The notes beneath the pieces were generated by a model. The model had not been told where the DNA came from. It saw only the letters and a list, made by a program, of their open reading frames with translations, and did not search any database. From Micrococcales bacterium 31B (GTDB lineage Bacteria; Actinomycetota; Actinomycetes; Actinomycetales; Dermabacteraceae), in NCBI GenBank assembly GCA_022803075.1, contig JAFFTF010000011.1, positions 54,577 to 96,744 of the forward strand: a stretch of 42,168 nucleotides of DNA. The letters run 5' to 3'. The translations under genes and the position numbers were made by a program. Below are positions 1-6,836 of the stretch, piece by piece. Each line of letters starts with the position of its first letter. Within the stretch, counting starts at the first letter, position 1.

Positions 1-724
1 CCCCCGAGGCCGAAGCCGCCGAAACCGCCTCCCCCGGTGCCTCCCCCGGCGCCTCCCCCGATGCCGAATCCGCCGCCAGCCGCTGCGCGAGTCGATACGG
101 GTCGGGCCGTAGGAGCGTCCACAGGGTCGCGCCCGCCGCGAGGTAGGCGACAGCCGCGAGCAAGAACGGCCCCGAAAGGGCGGGCAGCCCGAAGTGCTCC
201 GCGACGTGCCCCATGGGCACCACGAGGTTCGGCCCCGCGACCGCGCCGAAGGTGGTGGCAACGAGCGCGGTGCTGATGGCGCGGCCCCGCGCCGCGCTCG
301 GGGCCAGATCGGTACCGGCGTAGCGCGCCTGTAGGTTGGTGGCCGTGCCCGCGCCGTAGACAAATAGGGCCGCGAACAGCAGCGGCACGCTCGCGAGGAC
401 GGTTGCCACGACCACCCCAAGTGCCCCCACGCCGCCCGCACCGAACCCGAGAGCGAGGGCCGGACGGCGTCCGAAACCTTGCGTGAACCGGCCCACCAGA
501 TATGCCGCGAGGGCCGAGCCGAGCGTGAAGGTCGCCGAGGGCAGACCGGTCGCGGAGTCGCTGCCGAGCAGGTCCTTTGCGATGAGCGCGCCCACCGAGA
601 TGCCCGCGGCGAGGCCCGCGCCGCCGAGAATCTGCGAAAGCATGACGACGCGAAGCGTGCGCGTGTGGACCCGGGCGCGCAGGGCCTCGGTAGTTTCAGG
701 TTCGTGCAGGGGTGCGTGTGGCAT
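1..724 (-). CDS. MFS transporter, N-terminal half (runs off the left edge)
   Basis: This is an open reading frame from an ATG at 724 to the window edge, about 241 residues and still open, so the C-terminal half is missing. After a polar N-terminus (MPHAPLHEPETTEALRARVH) it shows about six hydrophobic helices. A basic cytoplasmic loop (GRFTQGFGRRPAL) follows the second helix and resembles the MFS motif A region. At the edge the frame enters a Gly/Ala/Glu/Pro-rich stretch built of GEAP-type repeats, which would be the central cytoplasmic loop between the two six-helix bundles. The gene is divergent from the next MFS gene. The protein should be a cytoplasmic-membrane secondary transporter; the substrate cannot be told. 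The fold is fairly sure, the specificity unknown. Confidence 0.8.
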   Translation of the reverse strand, partial: MPHAPLHEPETTEALRARVHTRTLRVVMLSQILGGAGLAAGISVGALIAKDLLGSDSATGLPSATFTLGSALAAYLVGRFTQGFGRRPALALGFGAGGVGALGVVVATVLASVPLLFAALFVYGAGTATNLQARYAGTDLAPSAARGRAISTALVATTFGAVAGPNLVVPMGHVAEHFGLPALSGPFLLAAVAYLAAGATLWTLLRPDPYRLAQRLAADSASGEAPGEAPGEAVSAASASG

Positions 725-823
725 GAGCGACTTCTGTTCAAGCGGGCAGAGTGAGCGCCCATCGTATCGCCGCACGGGCCGCGAGGGGTGGTGCGCATGC
801 CTGTGGGCTGCGGTTATCTCGGG

Positions 824-829
824 CATAAT
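824..829 (+). promoter_or_regulatory. Possible -10 element (CATAAT) for the DHA2-type MFS gene
   Basis: The hexamer CATAAT lies about 34 bases before the GTG start at 863. No convincing -35 box is visible. Its position argues against the longer reading frame that begins at 788, because transcription would then start inside that frame. Confidence 0.3.
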
Positions 830-862
830 GGGACCGGTGAATGCCTACCGTTTGGAAACTCC

Positions 863-2275
863 GTGAGCGACGCCAAGACCGCCGTGGGCCTGCGTTCGGA
901 GCGCGGCCCCATTTTGCTTTCTGTCATGCTGTCGACCGGGCTCGTGGCCATCGACACCACCATTCTCGCGACCGCCGTGCCGAGCATCGTCGCTGAACTC
1001 GGCGACTACAATCAGTTTCCCTGGCTGTTCTCGGTCTACCTGCTCGCGCAGGCGGTGACCGTGCCCGTGTACGCGAAGCTCTCCGACACGATCGGGCGCA
1101 AGCCGCTGATCCTGTTCGGGGTGGCGGTGTTTCTGCTGGGCTCGATTCTGTGCGGTCTCGCGTGGAACATGGTCACGCTGATCATCTTTCGCGGGCTGCA
1201 GGGGCTCGGCGCGGGCGCCATCAGCCCCGTCACCCTCACCATCGTGGGCGACATATATACGGTCGAGGAACGCGCGCGCGTGCAGGGGTACATCGCGGGC
1301 GTGTGGGCAGTGTGCTCGGTGCTCGGCCCCACCCTCGGCGGCGTGTTCGCGCAGTACCTCACGTGGCGCTGGGTGTTTTGGGTCAACGTGCCCCTGTGCC
1401 TCATCACGCTGTGGATGCTTTGGCGCTCCTATCACGAAAAGCTCGAACGGCGGTCTCATCGCATCGACTACCCGGGCGCGATCGTGCTGACGCTCGCCCT
1501 CGTGGCGCTGATTCTCGCGACGCTCGAGGGCGGCATCGCGTGGTCGTGGACCTCCCCGCAGAGCCTCGGCATGTTTGCCGTCGGCGCGGCACTGCTGGTC
1601 GGCTTCGTGCTTATCGAGCGGCGGGCGGCCGAGCCGTTGCTCGCGTTTTCGCTCGTGCGCCGCCGCGTGGTGTTCACGACCACGCTGGTCTCGTTCATGA
1701 TCGGCGGCGTGGTCACGGGCATCACGAGTTTCGCGCCCACCTACCTCGAACACTCGATTCACCTGACGCCGCTGCAGTCGGGTTTCGCCATCGCGGCGTT
1801 CACGGTGGGCTGGCCGATCGCGGCGACCACCTCGGGCGGCCTGTACCTGCGCTTCGGGTTTCGCAACACAGCCATCGCGGGCAGCGTGATCGCCACTGCG
1901 GGAGTGATCGCGCTCGCCGCGTTCGCGCATGCGCCGAGCGTGTGGACCATGGCGATCGTGACCTTCGTGGTGGGCTTCGGGCTGGGCTGGACCAACTCCC
2001 CCACGCTGGTCGCGGCGCAGTCGTCGGTGGCATGGAACGAGCGCGGCGTCGTGACGGGCCTCAGCGTTTTCGCGCGCACGGGCGGCTCGGCCATCGCGGT
2101 GGCGATCTACGGCGCGATCTCGAACTCGATTATCACGGCGGGCCGCGGCGAGGACGACTTCGACACCATCGTCTCGGCCACCTCGGCCGTGTTCGTCGCC
2201 ATTGCGGTCACGGCCGTCGTCATGACGGCGTTCGCGGTGGCGATGCCGCGCGACCGGCAGCAGGTCGCCGAGTGA
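863..2275 (+). CDS. MFS multidrug efflux transporter, DHA2 (EmrB/QacA) type, 14 TM
   Basis: A 470-residue integral membrane protein expected to export a drug or other organic solute using the proton gradient. It carries motif A after the second helix (AKLSDTIGRKPL), the family-typical VAIDTTILATAVPSI in helix 1, and motif C (GVWAVCSVLGPTLGG) in helix 5, which marks drug:H+ antiporters. The number of hydrophobic segments fits the 14-helix DHA2 group. I chose the GTG at 863 (VSDAKTAVGL...) over an upstream in-frame GTG at 788, because the extra residues look uncharged and non-conserved and a possible -10 box lies inside them. The stop overlaps the next gene start (GTGA), so it is cotranscribed with the acetyltransferase. 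The substrate is unknown. Confidence 0.85.
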   Translation: MSDAKTAVGLRSERGPILLSVMLSTGLVAIDTTILATAVPSIVAELGDYNQFPWLFSVYLLAQAVTVPVYAKLSDTIGRKPLILFGVAVFLLGSILCGLAWNMVTLIIFRGLQGLGAGAISPVTLTIVGDIYTVEERARVQGYIAGVWAVCSVLGPTLGGVFAQYLTWRWVFWVNVPLCLITLWMLWRSYHEKLERRSHRIDYPGAIVLTLALVALILATLEGGIAWSWTSPQSLGMFAVGAALLVGFVLIERRAAEPLLAFSLVRRRVVFTTTLVSFMIGGVVTGITSFAPTYLEHSIHLTPLQSGFAIAAFTVGWPIAATTSGGLYLRFGFRNTAIAGSVIATAGVIALAAFAHAPSVWTMAIVTFVVGFGLGWTNSPTLVAAQSSVAWNERGVVTGLSVFARTGGSAIAVAIYGAISNSIITAGRGEDDFDTIVSATSAVFVAIAVTAVVMTAFAVAMPRDRQQVAE

Positions 2276-2790
2276 CGACGGGCCCCGAGTCTCAGCCCAG
2301 CGTGCCGAGCGGGCTGAGCCTGCGCGTGCCGCGCGCTGAGGACGCCGCCGCGTTCCATGCCCTGTTCGACGACCCCGAGGTGATGCGCTACATCGGCGAC
2401 GGCTCGCTGCGCCCCCTCGACTGGTACGTCGACTTCGTCGCGCGGCAGCGCACCGCGAGTGACGAGACGGGTGTGTGCCTCTTCGCGATCCGCGTGGGCG
2501 GCGAGACCGTGGGGTTCGCGGGAGTGCAGCGCTGGTCGCAGCCCTGGGGCCCCGCGGGCGAGCCAGAGATTGGCTGGCGGCTGGGCCGCGCGCACTGGGG
2601 GCGCGGGTTCGCGACGGCGGCGGCGCGCGAGTCGCTGGGCCGCGCCCGCGCGCTCGGCATCGAGCCGTTCTCCATGATTCATGTCGAGAACGCCGCGTCG
2701 ATGCGGGTCGCGGGGCGTCTGGGCGGACGCGCGGTACACCAGTGGGCGGGCCCCGCCGGCCTGGTTGCGGCCGAGTTTCGGTACGCGTAG
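2272..2790 (+). CDS. GNAT-family N-acetyltransferase (RimJ/RimL type)
   Basis: A 172-residue protein starting at a GTG that overlaps the MFS stop codon. The layout is that of GNAT acetyltransferases, which move an acetyl group from acetyl-CoA to an amine. After LRLRVPRAEDAAAF-like strand and helix 1 there is a central strand (EIGWRLGRAHWGRGFATAAA) containing the R/Q-x-x-G-x-G/A-type CoA pyrophosphate loop as WGRGFA. It continues with the helix and strand typical of the RimJ/RimL branch (SMIHVENAASMRVAGRLG), where V-N-x-x-S is a hallmark. Pairing with a drug exporter suggests a role in resistance or detoxification, but that is inference from linkage. The acceptor is unknown. Confidence 0.85.
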   Translation: MTTGPESQPSVPSGLSLRVPRAEDAAAFHALFDDPEVMRYIGDGSLRPLDWYVDFVARQRTASDETGVCLFAIRVGGETVGFAGVQRWSQPWGPAGEPEIGWRLGRAHWGRGFATAAARESLGRARALGIEPFSMIHVENAASMRVAGRLGGRAVHQWAGPAGLVAAEFRYA

Positions 2791-2810
2791 TCGAGACTAG
2801 GGGCGGCTCC

Positions 2811-2942
2811 GGGCCACGCGGGCCAACCGGGCCACGCGGGCCAACCGGGCCACGCGGGCCAACCCGACCCCGCGGGCGTCCGGGCCAACCGGGCCACGCG
2901 GGCGTCCGGTCCAACCGGGCCAACCGGGCCACGCGGGCGTCC
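2811..2942. repeat. GC-rich tandem array between convergent genes (9/18-bp unit)
   Basis: Three perfect 18-bp copies of GGGCCACGCGGGCCAACC start at 2811, 2829 and 2847. They are followed by diverged units mixing a 17-bp form (GGGCCACGCGGGCGTCC) and a 9-bp form (GGGCCAACC). The array fills almost the whole spacer between the acetyltransferase stop and the ABC exporter stop. In some frames it reads as collagen-like Gly-Pro-Arg repeats, but no start and ribosome site supports translation. It may serve as a transcription barrier between convergent genes, or be neutral slippage DNA. Confidence 0.85.
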
Positions 2943-2945
2943 GGC

Positions 2946-4859
2946 CTATCCCGCGACCGAGAGGTCTCGCGCCGCCGCGACCAGGGCGGCGTAGGCCCCG
3001 CCGCGCCCCATGAGGGCGTCGTGCGTGCCGACCTCGACGATGCGGCCCGCGTCGAGCACGACGATCTGGTCGGCATCGCGGATCGTGGTCAGGCGGTGCG
3101 CGATCGCTATGGTGGTGCGCCGCCCGTCGCCCGCGCTGAGGGCCGCCGTGACGGCGCGCTCGGTCTCGTTGTCGAGGGCGCTCGTGGCCTCGTCGAGAAT
3201 CAGCACGCGGGGTTTGCGCAGAAAAGCCCGCGCGAGGGCGATGCGTTGCCGCTCGCCGCCCGAGAAGCGGTAGCCGCGCGCGCCGACTATGGTGTCGAGG
3301 CCCTCGGGCAGGTCGGCGACCAGGGCGTCGAGCTGGGCGGCGTGCACGGCCTCGCGCAGCTGCGCGTCGGTGGCCTCGGGGGCCGCGAGCAGCAGGTTGG
3401 AGCGCAACGTGTCGTGGAACAGGTAGGTCTCTTGAGAGACGAGGGCGACGGCGGCGGCGATGTCGTCGCGGGGCAGGTCGCGCAGGTCGAGACCGTCGAG
3501 GGTGACGCGGCCGCGCTGCGGGTCGTAGAGGCGCGCCGCGAGGTGCGCGAGGGTGGTCTTGCCCGAGCCGGTGGCGCCCACGAACGCGGTGGTGGTGCCC
3601 TCGGCGATGACGAGGTCGATGTCGCTGAGGGTGGCGGGGCCGTCGGCCGCGTGGCGAAACGAAACCCCCTCGAAGCGCACCTCGCCGGAGCGCACTGCCC
3701 GCGGCGCGGGGCCGCTCGGCTCGGGCACCTCGACGGGGAGGTCGAGCACGTCGAAGATGCGCTTGAACAGGGCCATCGACTGGGTGACCTGAATGCCGAT
3801 GTCTTGCAGCTGCGACGTGGGCTGCACCATGCGGTTCAGCATGCTCGTGAACGCGACTGCGGTGCCGAGCGAGATGACGACGGCGCCCGTGGAGATGCCG
3901 AGGCCCGCTATCCAGTAGACGATGGCGGGCACGATCATCATGGCGGCGCGGCGGCCCGAGCGCACCCAGCGACCCGTCAGGGCGGCGGCCACCTCGGAGC
4001 GCGAGAGCTCCTGCGATTCGGAGGCGAACCGGTCGCGAAAGTGCTGCTCGCGGCCGAGGGTTTTGGCGACGGTAACGCCGCCGACGCTGAGGGTTTCTTC
4101 GAGCAGGCCCGTGAGCGTCGCGAGCCGCCGCTGCCGGCCCTTCGCGATCTGGCGCCCGTTGCGGCCGAGCCGCCCCGCACCGAGCACGAACAGCGGCACG
4201 ATCACGAGGCAGCACGCGGCGAGTCGCCAGTCCATGATGATGGCCGTGGCACCCACCGCGAGCAGCATGAACACGTTCTGCACGATGGTGCTGGCCGTGT
4301 TGGCGACGACGTTGTCGACGCCGCCGATGTCGTTGGTGATGCGAGACTGCAGTTCGCCCGCGCGGGCGCGCGTGAAGAAGCTGAGCGGCATGCGCTGCAG
4401 ATGCGTGTAGACGCGCACGCGTAGGTCGTGCATGACACGCTGGCCGATGATGTTGGCCTGCCACGTGACGCCGACGCCCACCACGACGCCGCCCGCAGCG
4501 GTGAAGATCATGCCGAGGGCGCAGACGGTGACCAGGGTCGCGTCGCGCTGCGGCAGGGCCTGGTCGAGCAGCTCGCGCAGAAAGAAGGGGGACGCTGCGG
4601 TGAGCAGTGCCTGCGCAATGGCCATTCCCAGCAGCCCGGCCACGCGGAGTCGGTAGGGGCTAAACAGGGCGGCGATGCGGCGCTTGGGCACGATGTCGTC
4701 GCTCGCGTCGATCGCGTCGACCTTGGCGTGCGCCTGGGCCGTGCCGTGGGATTCTGCGAGGTCTGTGTGTATGGAGTTGGGGGCGCGCGCCGGGTCGGGC
4801 GGTGCCTCGGTGTGATTCGCGGGTTTATCACCACGCGTTAATGAGTTCTGTAGATTCAT
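2946..4859 (-). CDS. ABC exporter half-transporter (ABCB/MsbA-like, TMD-NBD)
   Basis: A 637-residue fused permease-ATPase. An N-terminal cytoplasmic stretch is followed by about six membrane helices (starting near FSPYRLRVAGLLGMAIAQAL). The nucleotide-binding domain has Walker A GATGSGKTT, signature FSGGERQR (Phe in place of the usual Leu), Walker B VLILDEATSALD and the switch histidine in AIAHR. Such proteins act as homo- or heterodimers exporting lipids, drugs or peptides. I chose the ATG at 4859. An ATG at 4880 and a TTG at 4895 are in frame, but a possible divergent promoter (TTGATA, 18-bp spacer, TACTTT on this strand) predicts transcription starting near 4878. The gene is divergent from a MarR regulator that probably controls it. 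No second half-transporter is adjacent. Confidence 0.9.
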   Translation of the reverse strand: MNLQNSLTRGDKPANHTEAPPDPARAPNSIHTDLAESHGTAQAHAKVDAIDASDDIVPKRRIAALFSPYRLRVAGLLGMAIAQALLTAASPFFLRELLDQALPQRDATLVTVCALGMIFTAAGGVVVGVGVTWQANIIGQRVMHDLRVRVYTHLQRMPLSFFTRARAGELQSRITNDIGGVDNVVANTASTIVQNVFMLLAVGATAIIMDWRLAACCLVIVPLFVLGAGRLGRNGRQIAKGRQRRLATLTGLLEETLSVGGVTVAKTLGREQHFRDRFASESQELSRSEVAAALTGRWVRSGRRAAMMIVPAIVYWIAGLGISTGAVVISLGTAVAFTSMLNRMVQPTSQLQDIGIQVTQSMALFKRIFDVLDLPVEVPEPSGPAPRAVRSGEVRFEGVSFRHAADGPATLSDIDLVIAEGTTTAFVGATGSGKTTLAHLAARLYDPQRGRVTLDGLDLRDLPRDDIAAAVALVSQETYLFHDTLRSNLLLAAPEATDAQLREAVHAAQLDALVADLPEGLDTIVGARGYRFSGGERQRIALARAFLRKPRVLILDEATSALDNETERAVTAALSAGDGRRTTIAIAHRLTTIRDADQIVVLDAGRIVEVGTHDALMGRGGAYAALVAAARDLSVAG

Positions 4860-4879
4860 GCGGTTACCCCGCTCATTCA

Positions 4880-4915
4880 TTGACAAAGTATTCAACTATG
4901 GTTAAACATATCAAG
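4880..4915. promoter_or_regulatory. Overlapping divergent promoters and possible MarR operator
   Basis: On the plus strand TTGACA (4880-4885) is followed after 17 bases by TAAACA (4903-4908). On the minus strand TTGATA (4914-4909) is followed after 18 bases by TACTTT (4890-4885). The two promoters overlap. TTGA-N8-TCAA (4880-4895) and AAC-TATG-GTT (4894-4903) are short inverted repeats within it and could bind the MarR dimer. Confidence 0.4.
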
Positions 4916-4916
4916 A

Positions 4917-5351
4917 ATGAACGACGAAACGCTAGTGGGCCAGGCACGCACCGTGCGACGGGGCATCATGCGGCTCAGCCACCACCTCCGGCAGCGCGCC
5001 CACACGGGCGAAATGAGCGGCCTCAAATCGTTCGTGCTGTCCCACCTCGAACGACACGGGCCAAGCACGCCCACCGAGATGGCAAACCACACGCGCCGCC
5101 ACGTGCAGGCACTGAGTCGAGTGATTAACGAACTCGACGAGCAGGGGTTGATTCTCCGCGAGACGCACCCGAGCGACGGCCGCCAGGTGCTCATCACGAT
5201 GTCGGAGGCCGGGGCGGCGGCGCTCGCCGTCGAAATGCGTTCGCGCGACGAGTTTCTGGCCGCCAAGATGGAACAACTCACGCCCGCAGAGCGCGGACTG
5301 CTCGCGCTCGCGGGCGAACTCATGGAGCGCATCGCCGAGGGCGAGGGGTAG
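4917..5351 (+). CDS. MarR-family transcriptional regulator
   Basis: A 144-residue winged-helix protein of usual MarR length. The DNA-binding core runs from about residue 35 to 100: FVLSHLERHGPSTPTEMANH, recognition helix RRHVQALSRVINELDEQGLI, then a wing with the D-x-R motif (HPSDGRQVLITMSEAG). The N- and C-terminal helices would form the dimer interface. The predicted transcription start from the TTGACA/TAAACA promoter falls within a few bases of the ATG and there is no Shine-Dalgarno sequence, so the mRNA may be leaderless. It is divergent from the ABC exporter and shares the spacer with it, so it most likely represses that exporter and itself and responds to a small ligand. Confidence 0.9.
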   Translation: MNDETLVGQARTVRRGIMRLSHHLRQRAHTGEMSGLKSFVLSHLERHGPSTPTEMANHTRRHVQALSRVINELDEQGLILRETHPSDGRQVLITMSEAGAAALAVEMRSRDEFLAAKMEQLTPAERGLLALAGELMERIAEGEG

Positions 5352-5439
5352 GGCGGCGCCGTGGCGGGCACAGCCCTACTTGCCAGTGGCGCTTCAAGGC
5401 CAAGCGCGTCAGTAAAGGGCTCCGCGGATTGAACGCCCG

Positions 5440-6132
5440 TCAAACGCCTTGAGTTTCAAGGTCTTGAAGTATCCCTTCCGCAATGCTCGCTCGGCACTGG
5501 TTGTAGCCGTGGCAAAGAAGTCCCGCTCGGACTTCGAAAATTTTTCCGACACGCACCTTGTGCTCCAACAGGGCCAGGGTGCAGCACAGGTCTGCAGCTT
5601 GGTAGAGACTGTAATCCGCCGGGGATGCCTTGCGTATCTCAGCCGACCTCAGGAGGGCGTTGAATGCGATATTGACGACGCTTGTTATCTCCTTCTGCCC
5701 ATGGTCGTAGTAGACAACGATGCGCTCCCACGATCCGAAGTATTCGTAGTTGTCGCGAATGAAGTCACCGAGGGCGCGCGACATCGCCGTGACAAGTTGG
5801 TCCCTTGTCCCGTGCTCGCCCTTGGAAAAAACCCAGGAGTGATGGGTGATTTTGCAGTGTCGAACGAACTCAACAAGCAGCCTGATAAGAGATCTGCGTG
5901 CCGCCATATCCATCCACACGTAATCCTTCTCGCGGCGGACTAGCGGGCCGGTGTGAATCGCGTGATCTCTGGCCAGCCCCCGGTCAGTGAGCGCACTGTA
6001 CAGCGCATCCAGTTGACCGCCGATGTCGTTCTTCTGATCGTGAGAAACCATGCTGAGAACGTAATAGGGAGAGTGACGCTCGAAGGGACCAAAGTCGCCA
6101 GATTCGTCGATGAAGATGCTAAGTTCACGCAC
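5440..6132 (-). CDS. DUF3800 domain protein (putative nuclease-like, function unknown)
   Basis: A 230-residue soluble protein with the DUF3800 signature. It has IFIDESGDFG at the N-terminus (acidic pair Asp9/Glu10), a conserved His in AIHTGPL, WVFSKGE, VYYDHGQ in the middle and LYQAADLCC near the end. The spaced acidic residues suggest an RNase H-like metal-binding fold, but no activity is established to my knowledge. The start is a GTG at 6132, supported by AAGG seven bases upstream. Base composition is clearly lower in GC than the flanking genes, pointing to horizontal acquisition. It stands alone, facing the MarR gene tail to tail. Its 5' leader folds into three hairpins (separate entry). 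DUF3800 genes are known from comparative genomics for carrying conserved structured RNAs upstream. Confidence 0.85.
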   Translation of the reverse strand: MRELSIFIDESGDFGPFERHSPYYVLSMVSHDQKNDIGGQLDALYSALTDRGLARDHAIHTGPLVRREKDYVWMDMAARRSLIRLLVEFVRHCKITHHSWVFSKGEHGTRDQLVTAMSRALGDFIRDNYEYFGSWERIVVYYDHGQKEITSVVNIAFNALLRSAEIRKASPADYSLYQAADLCCTLALLEHKVRVGKIFEVRAGLLCHGYNQCRASIAEGILQDLETQGV

Positions 6133-6150
6133 CGTGGAGCCTTAGATACG

Positions 6151-6236
6151 ACTTCAGGCGGGCATTGCCCGCCTGAAGAGGGGGCGGGGGAATGTCCCCG
6201 CCTAAAGGGTGGACCATGGCCTTTCGGCCAGCCCAG
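6151..6236 (-). ncRNA. Structured leader RNA of the DUF3800 gene (candidate DUF3800-motif RNA)
   Basis: Read on the minus strand, the leader has three hairpins in series. P1 is TGGCC-GAAA-GGCCA (6230-6217) with a GNRA tetraloop. P2 is GGCGGGG-N6-CCCCGCC (6202-6183). P3 is a perfect 12-bp stem CTTCAGGCGGGC-AAT-GCCCGCCTGAAG (6178-6152). The ribosome site AAGG and GTG start follow within 20 bases. A TAGAAT box at 6248-6243 would start transcription near 6236. P2 and P3 share GGCGGG/CCCGCC arms and could exchange partners. Eleven DUF3800 RNA motifs were reported by comparative genomics (Weinberg and colleagues, 2017, from memory); which class this matches cannot be told here. Confidence 0.6.
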
Positions 6237-6365
6237 TGCTTCATTCTAACAGCCGCCGGGGCTCGCTACGAGGCTCAATTCTTCGCGCATCGTTCGCTGT
6301 GAATTGGCTGGCGAATCGCCACGACGCACCCGCGGCAGCGCGCGGACTAGCGTTTCAGGCCAGTG

Positions 6366-6836
6366 TCACGCCCGCCCCGCCGCCCGCCCAGCAGCCCGGG
6401 CCGCCGCCCACGCGAGCCCTATCTCGCACACCGCCACGCCGACCATCGCGAGCGCTCCCCCGCCAGCGGTGGCCGAGCCCGCCAGCCCGGCCACCGCGGC
6501 GTCCGGCCCCGCATGATGGTGCCCGCCGAAACCAGCACCGCCGAAACCCTGCAACCCGAACCCCGCGAGCAGGCCCAGGTGGAGAGCCGCCATCGCGAGC
6601 GCCATGGCCGCGACCGCCACGAGCGTGCGGCGGCAGCCGCCGCGCGCGAGCCCCACGGCGCAGTGCAGGCACGCGAGCGCCATCGCCAGCATGAGCGCGC
6701 CCTCGAGCGGGTCGCCCCGGTGTTGCCACGCCATCGCGAGGTGCAGCAGCGCGGACGCTCCGGCGGCCAGACCCACCGCAGCCGGCGCCGCGAGGGCTGC
6801 GCGCTGGTGCGTATTAGTAGCCGCGGCGAGGGCCAT
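6366..6836 (-). CDS. Small multipass membrane protein next to the amine oxidase
   Basis: Starting at the ATG at 6836 the product is 156 residues, mostly Ala/Gly/Leu, with four or five hydrophobic segments. The first follows a short polar N-terminus ([14 protein letters not shown]). Between two helices is a glycine/histidine-rich loop ([17 protein letters not shown]), and two cysteines lie in the [10 protein letters not shown] segment. The gene overlaps the 3' end of the amine oxidase gene by 23 bases and would be cotranslated with it. I do not recognise a family. Histidine and cysteine next to a copper enzyme make metal handling conceivable, but that is a guess from context. The 3' end is followed by a gap to the DUF3800 leader. 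Confidence 0.6.
   Translation of the reverse strand: MALAAATNTHQRAALAAPAAVGLAAGASALLHLAMAWQHRGDPLEGALMLAMALACLHCAVGLARGGCRRTLVAVAAMALAMAALHLGLLAGFGLQGFGGAGFGGHHHAGPDAAVAGLAGSATAGGGALAMVGVAVCEIGLAWAAARAAGRAAGRA

Noticed and set aside
788-862. Upstream GTG start for the DHA2 transporter
   Set aside because: Adds 25 residues without family similarity and contains the likely -10 box.
845-3076. Very long open frame (743 codons) on the minus strand opposite the MFS and acetyltransferase genes
   Set aside because: Arg/Ala/Pro/His-rich translation without any motif. It is the antisense shadow of two well-supported genes in high-GC DNA.
2475-4424. Collagen-like Gly-Pro-Arg frame running through the tandem array on the plus strand
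   Set aside because: No start with a ribosome site, and the rest of the frame is antisense to the ABC exporter.
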